From positions 3,628,043 through 3,692,042 of the forward strand of contig NC_031477.1 of the NCBI RefSeq assembly GCF_000006565.2: DNA of 64,000 bases. Reading direction: 5' to 3'. Numbering within the stretch: position 1 is the stretch's first letter; each line of letters opens with the position of its first letter. The DNA comes from Toxoplasma gondii ME49. Taxonomy: Eukaryota > Apicomplexa > Conoidasida > Eucoccidiorida > Sarcocystidae. The position numbers and the translations under genes were made by a program. Below are positions 25,101 through 36,096 of the stretch, in pieces. The notes under the pieces are model-generated. The model was given only the letters and a program-made list of their open reading frames with translations. It did no database searches and had not been told where the DNA came from.

Positions 25101-28100
25101 TCTGCAGGCGTCCCCCTCTGGCTTCGTCTGGGTGCGACAGGTCCCTGCGCCTGTCGCAGTGCTTCTGTCTGTCGGCTCTCCGTTCTTCGAAAGGCTCGCG
25201 CTGCTTTCCCCGTCCCCCGCAACCACGAAGTCTGTCGCATGCAGGACGAGTCTGGGAAGATGCCGCGGCCGAGACAGCGGCGCGTCGAAGAAGAACGACA
25301 GCGAGCGTTTCGGGAGGAACTCGGTGACCAGCCAGAGGGCAGGGCCGCGGCCGCAGAGAGTGCATGCCCCGTCGGAGACGCCGAGGAGGAGAACGAGGTG
25401 AGGATGTCGGAGAAGCGAAATGCGGTAGAGAATCAGAACTGCGAGCTCGCGTGGAGAGAAGAAACGCGGCACCTCTCCCAGGCGTTGTCCCCCCGCGAAA
25501 GATGGAAACACAGAAGACGAGAACGCAGAAAAGGAAGAGAGAGAAGAAGCTGAGGGTCGCCGGGTCGTCGGATGAAAAGCGGCCAAAGACTCAGGCAACG
25601 AAGACACTTGCACACGGTCGCGTCTCTCGAAAACGCCATGCGACGAAGCATCGTGTCTGCCCCTCCCTCTTTCTTCTTCGTCTTCTCCTTGGACTTCTCT
25701 CTGCGCTTCCTTCTGCACTTCTCCTTGTCTGTCGCATCGCTCTGCGGGAGTCGGTCTCGCGGCAGCCGGCGAGATGTTGGCGCGTCTTTCTCTGATTTCG
25801 TGTCTGTCGGAATCGAGAAGAACTGTGGCCTGCGCGGCCTCCGTCCTGTTCTCGGCGTTCCGCTCATCGGCTGCCGCCTTCTCCCTTGACGTTCCCGCTG
25901 GCCTTTCCTCACGCTTTCCTCGCCTTCTCCGCCTGCGCCCCTCGCCGTCGCTCTTCTCGTGAACAGCCTCGCCTGGTGTCGCGAGCGCCGAACCTGCGGG
26001 ATGACCCGTTGTTCTTTCTGCCTTGTCGGCGTCTCCTCTCAGACGCAAACTCTCGCTGCTCGCAGCCAGGCCGCCTCGCTGAAACAGCGACGAAGACGAG
26101 GAAAACGAGGGCAAAGACGAAGAGCATGGAGACGAGGAAGAAGAAGCGACAGAAGCCGGGCCGGAGGCAGAGCGAGAAGACGACGAAGACGAAGAAGGCA
26201 GTGACGAAGAAGCTGCGTACGAACGGCTACGAGCGCGCTGCTGCGTCAGCGTCTCGCCACCGGAGTGCGAACGGGAGACGCGGCCGCGGGGGTCCTGGCT
26301 GTTGCCCGCGCGCCGCCTGTCCGTGGATTTGCGTCCAGATCCCCAGACGGGAGATCCCTCCTCTTGACACGACGGCAGAAGCGACACAGGAATGAGCTGC
26401 AGACAGACTGTCTTCCCCAGCCAAGAACCTTTCCACTTGGCGCGTCGCCAACGCGTCTCTCGACAGGGCGAGGCGAAGGCGGAGCAGGACGAACAAGAAG
26501 GCGCAGGCGAGTGAAGAGGCTGGATAAACGTCAACTGGTGAAAGGGAATCAGGAACGAGAAGGGCAAGAAGCCGCGAAACGCGAGACTGTGGAGAGAGCT
26601 GCTGTCGGCTCTCGGAACAACGCCGTCGCACGAGTCTCTGGGGAGAAACGCGGAGAACTCCCCCGGGGGACTCGGCCCTCCCAGAGCCGAAACCGAGGCC
26701 GGAGGCGAACGCGCAGGCGCCGCCGGAGAAGTGAATCTTCCAGGTTCCGATGCATGCAACGGACGCTCGCACATCGAACACACCTGGCGAGGCCGCAGTC
26801 GCACGCTCGAAGAAAGAGCAGAAGAAAGATACGAAAAAGAAGAAGGAGGTGAATGCAGAGACGAAGGAGACGAAGGAGGAGAAGGACAAGACAAATGACG
26901 AGGAGGGGAAGAAGGAGAAGAATGACGAGGAGAAGGAGAAGAATGACGAGGAGGAGAAGGAGAAGGAGAAGAATGACGAGGAGGGGAAGGAGAAGGAGGA
27001 GAAGGAGAATGACGAGGAGGAGAAGGAGAAGGAGGAGAAGGAGAAGAATGACGAGGAGGAGAAGGAGAAGGAGGAGAAGGAGAAGAATGACGAGGAGGAG
27101 AAGGAGAAGGAGAAGAAGAAGCAGTGAAAAAGCTTGGAGGCTGTTTGAGGTGTTTCGGATCTGCCTGCGGGTGGCGTTCAAACGTCTGACGTGAAGAGGA
27201 CGAAGAAGAGTGACAGAGGGCAAGATGAGGTCTTGGAGGCCGTACGCGTTTCGTTTCTGATTCTTCTCCCGGAGGCAGAACAGCCTCCATCCCTCGGCGA
27301 CAAGAAGCCGCTGCCGCAATGACCTCTTGGTTCTCAGTGTTCCCTTCGTTGTTCGTTCCAGGTTGTGGTGCGTGAGGAGACTCCACCAGAAAAACCTCGT
27401 CATATCCCCTGGAAGATAACGCCTTTGCGTCACGTCCGTCTTTCTTGCTGTGGCATTCGCTGTCGACTTCCAACTTCAGGCGATCCTGTTCGCGCGGGGT
27501 GCACGCGTCGCAGGCGCCGCCTGAGATTCTTGACGCACTGCTCTCTGTCTCTGTCCATTCTTCTTCTCTTGGTCCTTCGCCTCGTCGCCTTTGCTCGAGG
27601 AACAGTCGCGAGTCTGCATCTCGACCAAGCAAGGCGCGTCGCGAGTTCGCTCTCTCTCCTCTCTCTTCGTTTCCAGCTTCCCGCCCGGCTGCGTCTCCTG
27701 TCTCCTTGCCTGTCTCTTCTTCATTTGACGTTGTGCCCCCACTCAGACTGCTGCTGAAGCTTCTTCTCGCCGCGAGCGCGCGCAGAGCTTCGCCGCCTTG
27801 ATCAAGGGCAAGGCGCTCAAGGGCAACCTGCCCAGACGAAGAAGAAGAAACGCTCGCGAGAGGGAGCTCAGGGACGCGTGGACCTGCCTCCTCGCGTCTG
27901 CTCGCCTCGCGCAGAGATGCTCGAGAAGAAGCGAACTCGGAAGGGAGACGCCCACTAGGTCCACGGACGCAGGGCGCTCGAGTTTGAGAACAGAGGGCAG
28001 AAGATGGATGAGCGGCAGGGAACCGTGTACAAGACACAAGAGGACTGGACGCTATAGGAGACGAAGGGGGACAGGGATGTGCAAGGGCAGGAATGGAGGG

Positions 28101-31100
28101 AAATGCGGATCCGGGCGGTCTGAGGAGGGAGGACAGAAGAGACGGCGCAGGAAACGGCGAAGAATACGACGGTGACGGCGAAAAGGCGCTGGAATACCGC
28201 GAGTGTTTGGTGTACTCCGCTCTGCAGGTGAACCAAAGAGACAACAGAGAGAAACGCGGCGCGCCTCTAATAAGACTCACTACGTCTCTTCATTACTCTT
28301 TTCCCCCGCAAAAACATGCAAACGTCCATACGTGGACGCAGACATCTATATTTCGACAAAGGAGGCGGCAGCGGAGATGCAAGGAGAAGAACAAGGACAA
28401 GGTGCGAGGAGACAGTTTTGGAACGCGTGTACTCAACCGCACTGCACAGAGGCTGAGGGGACCGACGAGGGTGGCTGGATGACGAAAGGGAACAAGGAGA
28501 GACGGCGGAGGCCGCAAGGAAAATCGGAAAGTGGAGACGAAATATATGTTGTGAGGAAAGTCGCAAGCGAACAAGAAACGACTTTTTCAAGTTCTTTCTG
28601 CTCTTGTGGCCATCACTCACTTTAGCGACTTGACGAGCTGAAGAACGCGGCATCTTTGCCCGAAGGTGGAGAGCTCGAGGTCTCGTCGGAGCGTCTCATG
28701 AGTTAAGCTCATGAATTCTGCACCTGCAGAGAAAGAAAGGGATCCGAAAACTGTTGAGCCTCAGCCAGGAGCTTGAAGGGAAAACAGAAGGGTGAAGCGA
28801 CACCATGCACGGAATCGAACGAAGAAAAGAAAATTGAGGAAAAAACGGGGAACCGAAGTCCGAGACGCCCAGCCCAGAGAAAGGAAAACGACAGGGAAAC
28901 GAGGACAAAAGAGAAGGAAAACAATAAGATTTTAAAACAACGGAAGGAACACATTCGGTGTCCTCATAAACATTTACTTACATAAATACACATGTATATA
29001 TATATATATATATATATATAATTCTAGAGCGATGGTGTGCGTCGCTCGGCAGTTGTCGCCTGTACGAGCACGTTAATACACATATAGATAAACACAGAAA
29101 TGCACCTATTTACATATAAGCATATAAATATATATATATATATATATATGAATAGACGCACCTATATATATATATATATGTTGCGATATATATATATATA
29201 TATATATACCTGCAGACACGCATACGGATCCATATGTATACATTTAGACATGCGCGTATTTATAAACAGATACGCCAGCTTGTTGAGTTGCGTCTGTCTC
29301 TCTGTATCACCTGTGAGAGCCTTTTTTCGACAGCGTTCGATGAAGTCGGGAGGGAGCTTGCCGCCCTCCATTACGAAGGTGCTCAAGCGACTGCAGAGTT
29401 CCTCAGACGACCAAGAGTACGCTGAACGCATGCATAGATGATTAAAGTGAAATGTCGCTGAGGCCTGAACATCAACAAACGAGACAGCTGCGCAGTGGCG
29501 AGAGCAACAGAAGCCCCAGAAGAGCGACAAAAACTCATCTGTGCAGTGCAAAAAGACCGCTCTACATGTAGCAATATACACCCTCCCTCTTTCTTCCCCT
29601 CTCCGTCTCCCCATCAAGAAGTCTATACATATTTATGCAAGAATCGAATTGTATATGCATCGATTTGTACAGGCTTCCATAAAAATACGTACAGATATGT
29701 CATATATATATATATATATCTGTTATATATTCTTTATGTTATATATATATATATATATATGTTATATATATAAATGGGAGCATGTATGGCGGTATTTGGA
29801 CAGACGCATACACGACACAGAGGTCTCTGTCGTGGGCGGTTCCAGAGTGACATTGCTTAGCGAGGAGGCACATCAAATCTCTCCCCAAAACGGCGAGCCA
29901 AGGCGACAGAGAGACAGCTCCAGGCCGATGCATGCACAGGTAGCCGAAAGCGTAGACCCAAGTAGAGAACTGCATGTTGAGTCGTGGAAGAGTCTGGCCG
30001 TATTTCTTCACATTAAAGGAAAGAAAAACGTTTCTCCTCACGATCGACGAAAGCTTCGAGTGTCGGAGTTCTCCCGCTTGGAGAGGCAGCGAGGTTGAGG
30101 TGCCAGGCGTCTGTTAACATACAGAAAAAGACGGCAAAAACGAAGAGCGACTTATCGCCGTTCCCAAAGTCTCATCTTCACCTGCACTTGCGTTCCCCGC
30201 TGGTGACATTCTGACTTTTCTTTCGCGGTGCTCCTCTCAATAGCTTTTGCAGAAAGCTTCCTCTGAACGCGGTCCGTCCTTGTCGTCCCCGCCCGTTGTG
30301 CGTGCTTCTCTCTCTCCCCTTTTCTTTCTTCCTCGTCTCTTCTGCCTTGCTCTCTCTCTCTCTCTGTCGGCTTCAAAAGTCATCTTACTCGCAGGTAGAG
30401 TAAGCAGGTCTCTCTCCCGCAGCCGTCTCTCCCGCAGCCGTCTCTCAGCGCGCGTCTCTGGCTTCCCTGCCTTTTCTCCCGAGGCTTCGCGCCCCCGCAG
30501 ACAGACGTTTCTCGCCGAAAAGGTCTCTGTGATTGCGTCTGTGCAAGAGACGCCGAATGCACGAGAACCGGCACGGGTGCCTGCTGAAAAAAAAAGAAAA
30601 ACGCTGCGGAATTTCGCCACCGCTCTTCCAACCCAATGTCCCAAGAAAGGCATGCTACGATACCTGCAACTAGATCGATACATGAGGATACTGATGCATA
30701 CATACATGCATACCTATCTATACATATATGTATATATGTAGATATAGATATATATACATCTATACACATATATATACATATAGATATATATACATACATA
30801 TATATATACCTATATATACATATATATATGTATATACACATATGTATAGATAGATAGATGTGTGCTGGTAGATGTGCTGTAGGAGCGCGTCTACCTATAT
30901 GTATCTAAGTATGTGCCTGTCTACATGTAGGACATCACATAAATATATAAATACTAAATGTAGGGAAACACCCACCTCCACATGTCTATGTGGATGTCTA
31001 GGCAGACTTATATATGTATATATACGAATATACTTATATATATGTATATATGTGCATATACGAATATATGCATATAGGGATATACATGCATGCCTATATG

Positions 31101-33443
31101 GATGCGAGCTGTGCAGTTGTCGATATTTCCGCGCCTAGGAAGGCCAGCGTGAAGAGAGAAAGTACCTTCTTCGCGTCTCCGTCCAGCTTGCGAGAGAGTG
31201 GCGTCCTTCAGAAGCGAAGAAGGACCGTGCATGGGCAAGAGCGGCTGGGCAGAGGAAGCCCAGCAGAGGCTGCCTTCTCGCCATTCAGAATCAATGAACA
31301 ATTTTTGCGGGAGAAAGACAGAGCGAAAGAAACCGTTTGCAGCGTCTCGCGACCAGGTCCCTGCGCGAAAGAGCACGCGAGAAGCGAGAAAGATAAAGGA
31401 CGCTTTTTGGAGGCTCCAGCAAGAATGGAAAGATGGCCCGTGACAGGGAATGGAGCGCGAGAAGAGAGCGGAAGCGAGAGGTTTCAGAGAGGCGCAGGGA
31501 AGAGGCAAGAAGCTCAAGACGAACACAGAAAGGAAAGAGATTGAGAAATCCGCGGGAGAGAAGCTGGAGAGGATGGGGGCGCGAGAACAAGCGCGAATAA
31601 AGGAATTTTAGTCGATGCACAGCCCAAAAGAGCAGACGAGAAACGCAGTTTTGCGAGGCAAGAAAGGACAGAAAGATCGGACAGAGAAAGGAGACACGAC
31701 AAGGACGAGGAAGGAGAGAACGAAAAAAAAAAGAAGCAAGACGAAGAGAGACGTTAGAGAGAGAAAGGTCGAAGAGAAAGGGTGAAGCAGAGCAAGATGA
31801 CAACGACAGAGAAGAAAAGGTATCGAGAGACGAATCGGATGCGTGGAAGAAGGAAGACGCCAGAATCGATTTCGAAAAACGGGGAACTCGAACTTGATGG
31901 AAAGAAGGACGACGCAGGATGACCAACAGAACGAACGGGAAGGAGGACGAAGCGACATGAAGAAAAACCGAGAAGAAACGACAGACGAGAAGGACAGGTG
32001 GAGAAGCGCGAAGCGAAGCGTCTCACCTGAGTGTATGGCTACGCATCCCCCTTTTCGCATTTCGACGAACGAGCCGGGGCCGTGACGCAAGCCATCCTGG
32101 AACGACCCCACATGGCAGTGACCTTCTCTGAAGAAAGTGGAGAGAACGCATGGACGGAAAAGGGGAGTGGGGAGACGTTGGTAGAAAACACAGACACAGA
32201 AAACTTGGCGCGGAGAAGCAAGACGACAGGGAAGGGAGTGAGGAGACCGAGACGTCGCTGTGAAGGAAGCAGTCTTTCCCCCCCCCCAAAAGAGACATGC
32301 GCAAGAGCCGGAGACGAGACATGCGCGTTTCAGCAGAGGAAAGGCAGAAAAACAGCTCCAGCAAGGCTCAGATCCTACACACACAGACCAGAGGAGGAAT
32401 GCCAACTTCGCAGCTGAACGCCGTTTTTCTGTGGAGCACACGTTCCTTCTCGCGAGGAGACAAGGGGGGGGGGGCGGCACCCTCACGGTTAAGAAGAAGA
32501 GGCAGGAAACGACGCATGCAAGAAAACGCACCGCCGACGAACGCCTCTCTCACCGAAGAAGAAGGATGCCTCGGCCCAATGGCATGCGTCGTCGATCCAG
32601 GCGCCTGACGAGAAACAACGCAGAAGAGAGCCAGAGGTGAAAAGAGATCCGCAAACGACAGTCTCTCCAACCTAAGCTCTCCCGCATGCGGCTCTTGAGG
32701 GTACGCACCGGAGCCCCCGCCTCGCCAGGGGAGCCGTGAACGCGTCTCCAGAAAAAGGAACGCAGAGAGCGGCCGTCGTCGCGAGGCTCGCGTTGTCGGC
32801 TCTGAAGCAGCCATGCAAACTCACAGAACTCGCAGGTGATCCTGCCGCCACCGTGGATCTGCTCACGGCTGTCCAGCAGAGCGAAGAACGCTCCTTTCTT
32901 GGAGCGGATATCGCGTACCCTCTGTAAAAGTCTCCGGAGACCAGCAGCGTGTAGCCCATCGGCACATCGAGATCTGAGCGAGGAAACGAGAGCGGAAGCG
33001 CGAAACGAAACTGGAGAGAGGTCGAAGAAAAAAGGAGAAGACACTAGACGCGGCTGGACAAGAAGACGGAGAACGAACCAAGAGAAGAAGCGGCAAGAGA
33101 AGAAGAGGAGAGGAGAAATACGAGACGGAAAACAGGGAGAAGAGGAAAGCAGAGAGTCGAGGAGATGCGGCACGAGAAGAAGAAGAAAGAGAAGGAGAAG
33201 AAAAACAGGGGACGAGAGAGCGGAAGGGGGGGGGGAAGGCGTGACGGAAAAAACAGCAGACCTCAAGCGAGATCCAGAACGAAGAATCATCCGCCAACGA
33301 AGAGGAACCATCACAGAGAAAGAAGCAACCACTAGCAAAAGAGAGAGAGAAGACGGAAGACGAAAGACACGAGAGAAAGAACAGTGCAGTGTCGTCGGTG
33401 GAGACGCACCATAGGGCGAAGGCAAAACAGGTCGGTTGCCCAT
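19154..33443 (-). CDS. MORN-SAM-TKL pseudokinase
   Basis: Seventeen exons join in phase: 33443-33410, 32973-32919, 32127-32027, 31360-31166, 30583-30389, 30110-30042, 29421-29311, 28723-28621, 28221-23983, 23684-23645, 23156-23084, 22501-21981, 21211-21134, 20563-20516, 20224-20159, 19791-19702, 19204-19154; about 2,022 residues. Residues 20-130 are MORN-like (GSFQDGLRHGPGSF). Residues 217-290 form a SAM domain (WSSEELCSRL to TFGQRCRVLQLVKSLK). The kinase domain runs from about 844 to 2006 with three low-complexity insertions. Its TKL character shows in RHPHLVLLLGVS, LWLVTEF, ASPE, GASDIHAFGVILWQM and DPRLRPSFHQI. Catalytic sites are degraded: no glycine loop, the VAIK lysine is Gln (TVCLQLI), HRDLKPxN is YLQLRPGK, and DFG reads GLA. 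A Plasmodium TKL (TKL3) has MORN and SAM domains with a kinase, so this may be its coccidian counterpart turned scaffold. The 5' end is uncertain; more exons could lie upstream to about 34.7 kb. Confidence 0.8.
19436..19450. repeat. (AT)n microsatellite in intron
   Basis: Short AT run inside the last-but-one region of the pseudokinase gene (intron between 19702 and 19204), in TATATC/ACAT-rich sequence. Confidence 0.75.
19877..19922. repeat. (AT)n / ATGT microsatellite in intron
   Basis: Two AT runs separated by GTATGTA, inside the intron between pseudokinase exons 20224-20159 and 19791-19702. Confidence 0.85.
23310..23425. repeat. TA-rich imperfect microsatellite in intron
   Basis: About 115 bases of TATATC, TATATA and TATAAA units within the intron that separates the alpha-E exon (23684-23645) from the catalytic-loop exon (23156-23084) of the pseudokinase gene. 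Confidence 0.85.
26880..27125 (-). repeat. coding minisatellite, Pro/Ser repeat
   Basis: Degenerate tandem units of about 30-36 bases (GAGGAGAAGGAG blocks separated by AATGAC on the plus strand) within the 4.2 kb exon of the pseudokinase gene. On the coding minus strand they encode repeats of the type SPSPPSPSPPRH, about eight imperfect copies, upstream of the kinase N-lobe. The tract keeps the reading frame, and unit length varies by multiples of three. Such Pro/Ser arrays are usually disordered and polymorphic in copy number. Confidence 0.9.
28994..29210. repeat. cluster of (AT)n microsatellites in intron
   Basis: Four AT runs (28994-29020, 29126-29150, 29163-29180, 29189-29208) within the intron between the two SAM-domain exons of the pseudokinase gene. 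Confidence 0.85.
29700..29774. repeat. (AT)n microsatellites in intron
   Basis: Three AT runs separated by short TTAT-containing spacers, in the intron just upstream of the first SAM exon of the pseudokinase gene. Confidence 0.85.
30716..31090. repeat. TATATG/TAGATA-rich satellite-like tract in intron
   Basis: Imperfect tract of TATATG, TAGATA and TACATA units filling much of the intron between pseudokinase exons 31360-31166 and 30583-30389. No unit is perfectly periodic for long. Confidence 0.75.
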
Positions 33444-34854
33444 CGTGCTTCCGTCGGTCAGGAGAACAATGACGAGGATGGGAGAAAATCAAGCAGTTCG
33501 CATTCTCTTCTCTCATCGGACCAATGCTCCAATGGCAGAATCACGGCCAGAAATGAATCCTATTCTCTTCGAAAATCCGTTTTCTCTTCTTCTCTGCTTC
33601 TTTCCGTCTCCTTGTCCCTGTCTGTTTCTTTCTGTCTCCTGTTTGTCTCTTGCTGTCTCCTCTCTGTCCATTCTGTCTCCTCTCTGTCCCTGTCGTCTCT
33701 GTGGCTGTCGAAGAGAGAACGAGAAGCCAGAGGAGGCAGAGAGGAAGGAGAAAAAGATTTTCGACGAACTGGACTCGCTGGAAGATTTGCTAGAAAGCTC
33801 TTTTCTCCGTTCGCGCATCGGACGGTCGGGCAGAAGGAAACAAAAAAGACTTGACGCGCAAGACAGGAGAACAGAGGAAAACGGGAGAGGACCTGAAGCA
33901 AAGGAGGCAGGTTGCGAACGAAGAGGAGAGAAGAGAGAGAAGAGAGGCGCTCGAGCAGAGGGGGGAAGAAGGAAAGCAAAGAGAGGAAAGCATCCAAGAA
34001 CAGCGAGCACAGGACAGGCCGTCGCGATGGGCGGGGAAGAGGAATGGAGATGAAGAAATACGAAAGAGAGAGAAGAAGAGACAGGAGGAACAGAGAAGGA
34101 CCGATATGGAGTAACGGGAGACAGACGAAGGAAGAAGCAGAGACAGATGTTCAGTGAAACTGCGATTCCAAATTGACAGCACCCCAGAGAGCTCGACTCG
34201 TCAGAGACATTTTCCCGCCGCGTATCTTCAAAAACAAAAGAGTTCTGGATGCTCGAGCTTCTCTGCGAATCTTCTGCCTCGGACGTCGGTCATCCTTTTG
34301 TCGAGGAGACGTATCTCCTAAAAGAAAGCGCTCGACTTGTCTCGACCGCGTAGCTCGTAACTGCAGAAGGTGACGGCGGCATCTGTCGCCTACCGCCTAA
34401 AAAGGAAAGAGTTACGCCAGGGAGGAAAGCGGTCTTGTAAAAGCTGGTGCGACACACGAAACAAGAAAGAAGTCTCCCAGGCCGTCGAGCCCGCCGTGGC
34501 AAAAACGGCCCGCGTTTGCATGCACGAGTAATGGGAGGTCGTTTCCGCCCTGTGACTCAAATCCGTAGAACCTTAGATATTTGTCTCGACGTCCAGGCTG
34601 TCTAACAATTTCTCTTGCAAAGAAATCGCGGCTCTTCAACTCTGCGGTGCTGCACCCTCTGTGGCTTCTCTACGAGCAACAGCAGGGTGTCCGCTGAGCC
34701 GTGAAAAGAACTCGCCCTGCTTTTCTCTACTCGCTCTCTTCCTTGGGGCCATCGGCGAGAATAGGAGCTGTGTATCGTCTCTCCCTGGTCTACAGCGAGA
34801 GAAGTGTGCCTTTCTTTCTCCGCTGTGCTTTTCTCCCTCGAACTCGCTTCAAGC
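33444..34854. other. divergent upstream region of pseudokinase and TCF25 genes
   Basis: The proposed ATG of the pseudokinase (33443, minus) and the ATG of TCF25 (34855, plus) face away from each other, so both promoters should be here. Pyrimidine-rich sequence at 33590-33705 is built of TCTGTCTC-like units. Minus-strand open stretches at 34412-34639 and 34140-34400 are G+C-rich and could be extra 5' exons of the pseudokinase gene. I could not join them in phase with confidence. The 300 bases before 34855 are pyrimidine-rich, as is common for coccidian 5' UTRs. Confidence 0.5.
33590..33705. repeat. degenerate TCTGTCTC repeat
   Basis: About 115 bases of imperfect TCTCCTCTCTGTCC and TTTCTGTCTC units, upstream of the proposed start of the pseudokinase gene. 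The consensus drifts from unit to unit. Confidence 0.7.
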
Positions 34855-36059
34855 ATGTCTCTGCGGCAAGTCCAGAAACTCAGAGAGACGCGCGAAGGCG
34901 CTGCTGCTCTGCGCGGGGATCCTCCACGGGAACAGCTCCTTTCAACCTCCACTGACTCCTCAGACGAAGAGACCCTGCGCGCCTCGTTCTCCCTGTCTCG
35001 AAACAGACCGAAGTCTGCGTTCCTTGTCGCTGCAGGACACAGCGAAGGAGACAGCGAAAGCGAGGGCGAACAAGCAAAGAGCTCTGAGGAGGCAGAGTCA
35101 GGAAATCGACGAGACGAGAACGGGGAGACAGCAGCAGGAGACGGTGTAGGACAGACCCAGACAGCAGAGAGCGATGAGGAGGTCGCGAGTGGCGAGGTGG
35201 AAGAGACGTCTCTGTCAGGGAGGAAGAAGGCGACTGTTTCTGGAAAAAAGAAACGCAAAAAGAAGTTTTCCGCATCTTCCTCACGAGCGCCAGGCGCCGA
35301 AGCCGCACCAACAGACTCTCAGGGTGTGGCGAAGCAGGATGAAGGGTCGCAGGACTTTGACGTCCTGCGGACCTTTGCAGCAGGGGAAGAGACGCCCGGA
35401 GAATCCTCAGACCCCCACAAACCGGGGGGTGGAAGCCGGTATTGCCTCACCATGGAGCGTTCCATGTTCGACATAGACGTGGAGTTGAAGCGAATTTTCG
35501 GTCGTGAAGTCGCTCGAAACCTCGCCGGCAACTCGAGACCCAGTCAGTCTACGATGCTGAAAAACGAACGTCTGCATACAGGCTGCAAGAGTACCGCGCT
35601 CACTTTAAGACTCTCCCTCCCCACGCCCGTCTGCACGGATTCGATATTTTGAAGAACTCGACGTAATAGGGTCGTGCCGCTTTGCCATGGCACCTTCATC
35701 TTAACTCGTGGAACACCAAGCATTTACAGAGGGCAGAGAAATCCAGAGAAGAGGGCATGGAGCGGCATCCAGAGACAAGACGCATATGCGTGGCGGTACA
35801 TATCAATACAAACGCGTGCATTCATGTACGCAGATGTCTGTTCTACGCGAATAAGAATGCATCAACACATACGGCTCCATGCAGCAACAATATCTTCATA
35901 TATATAGAGAGAGATATGGATAAAAGTGTATCTACGAGTGAACGCATGTATATATATATATATATATATATATTACCCTACAGACGAGGACAAGCAGATA
36001 TGTTTGCATATAGAAATATATATGGATATGTTTTAAAGATATGATATGCATGCAAGCTT

Positions 36060-36096
<37 letters not shown>

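Noticed and set aside
23961..28280. 1,439-codon minus-strand frame as a stand-alone gene
   Set aside because: It has no ATG at its 5' end and its borders coincide with splice sites that join in phase to SAM and kinase exons, so it is one exon of the pseudokinase gene.
31608..32531. 307-codon minus-strand frame rich in Phe, Leu and Ser
   Set aside because: Mostly intronic pyrimidine-rich sequence; only the segment 32127-32027 is coding, in a spliced context.
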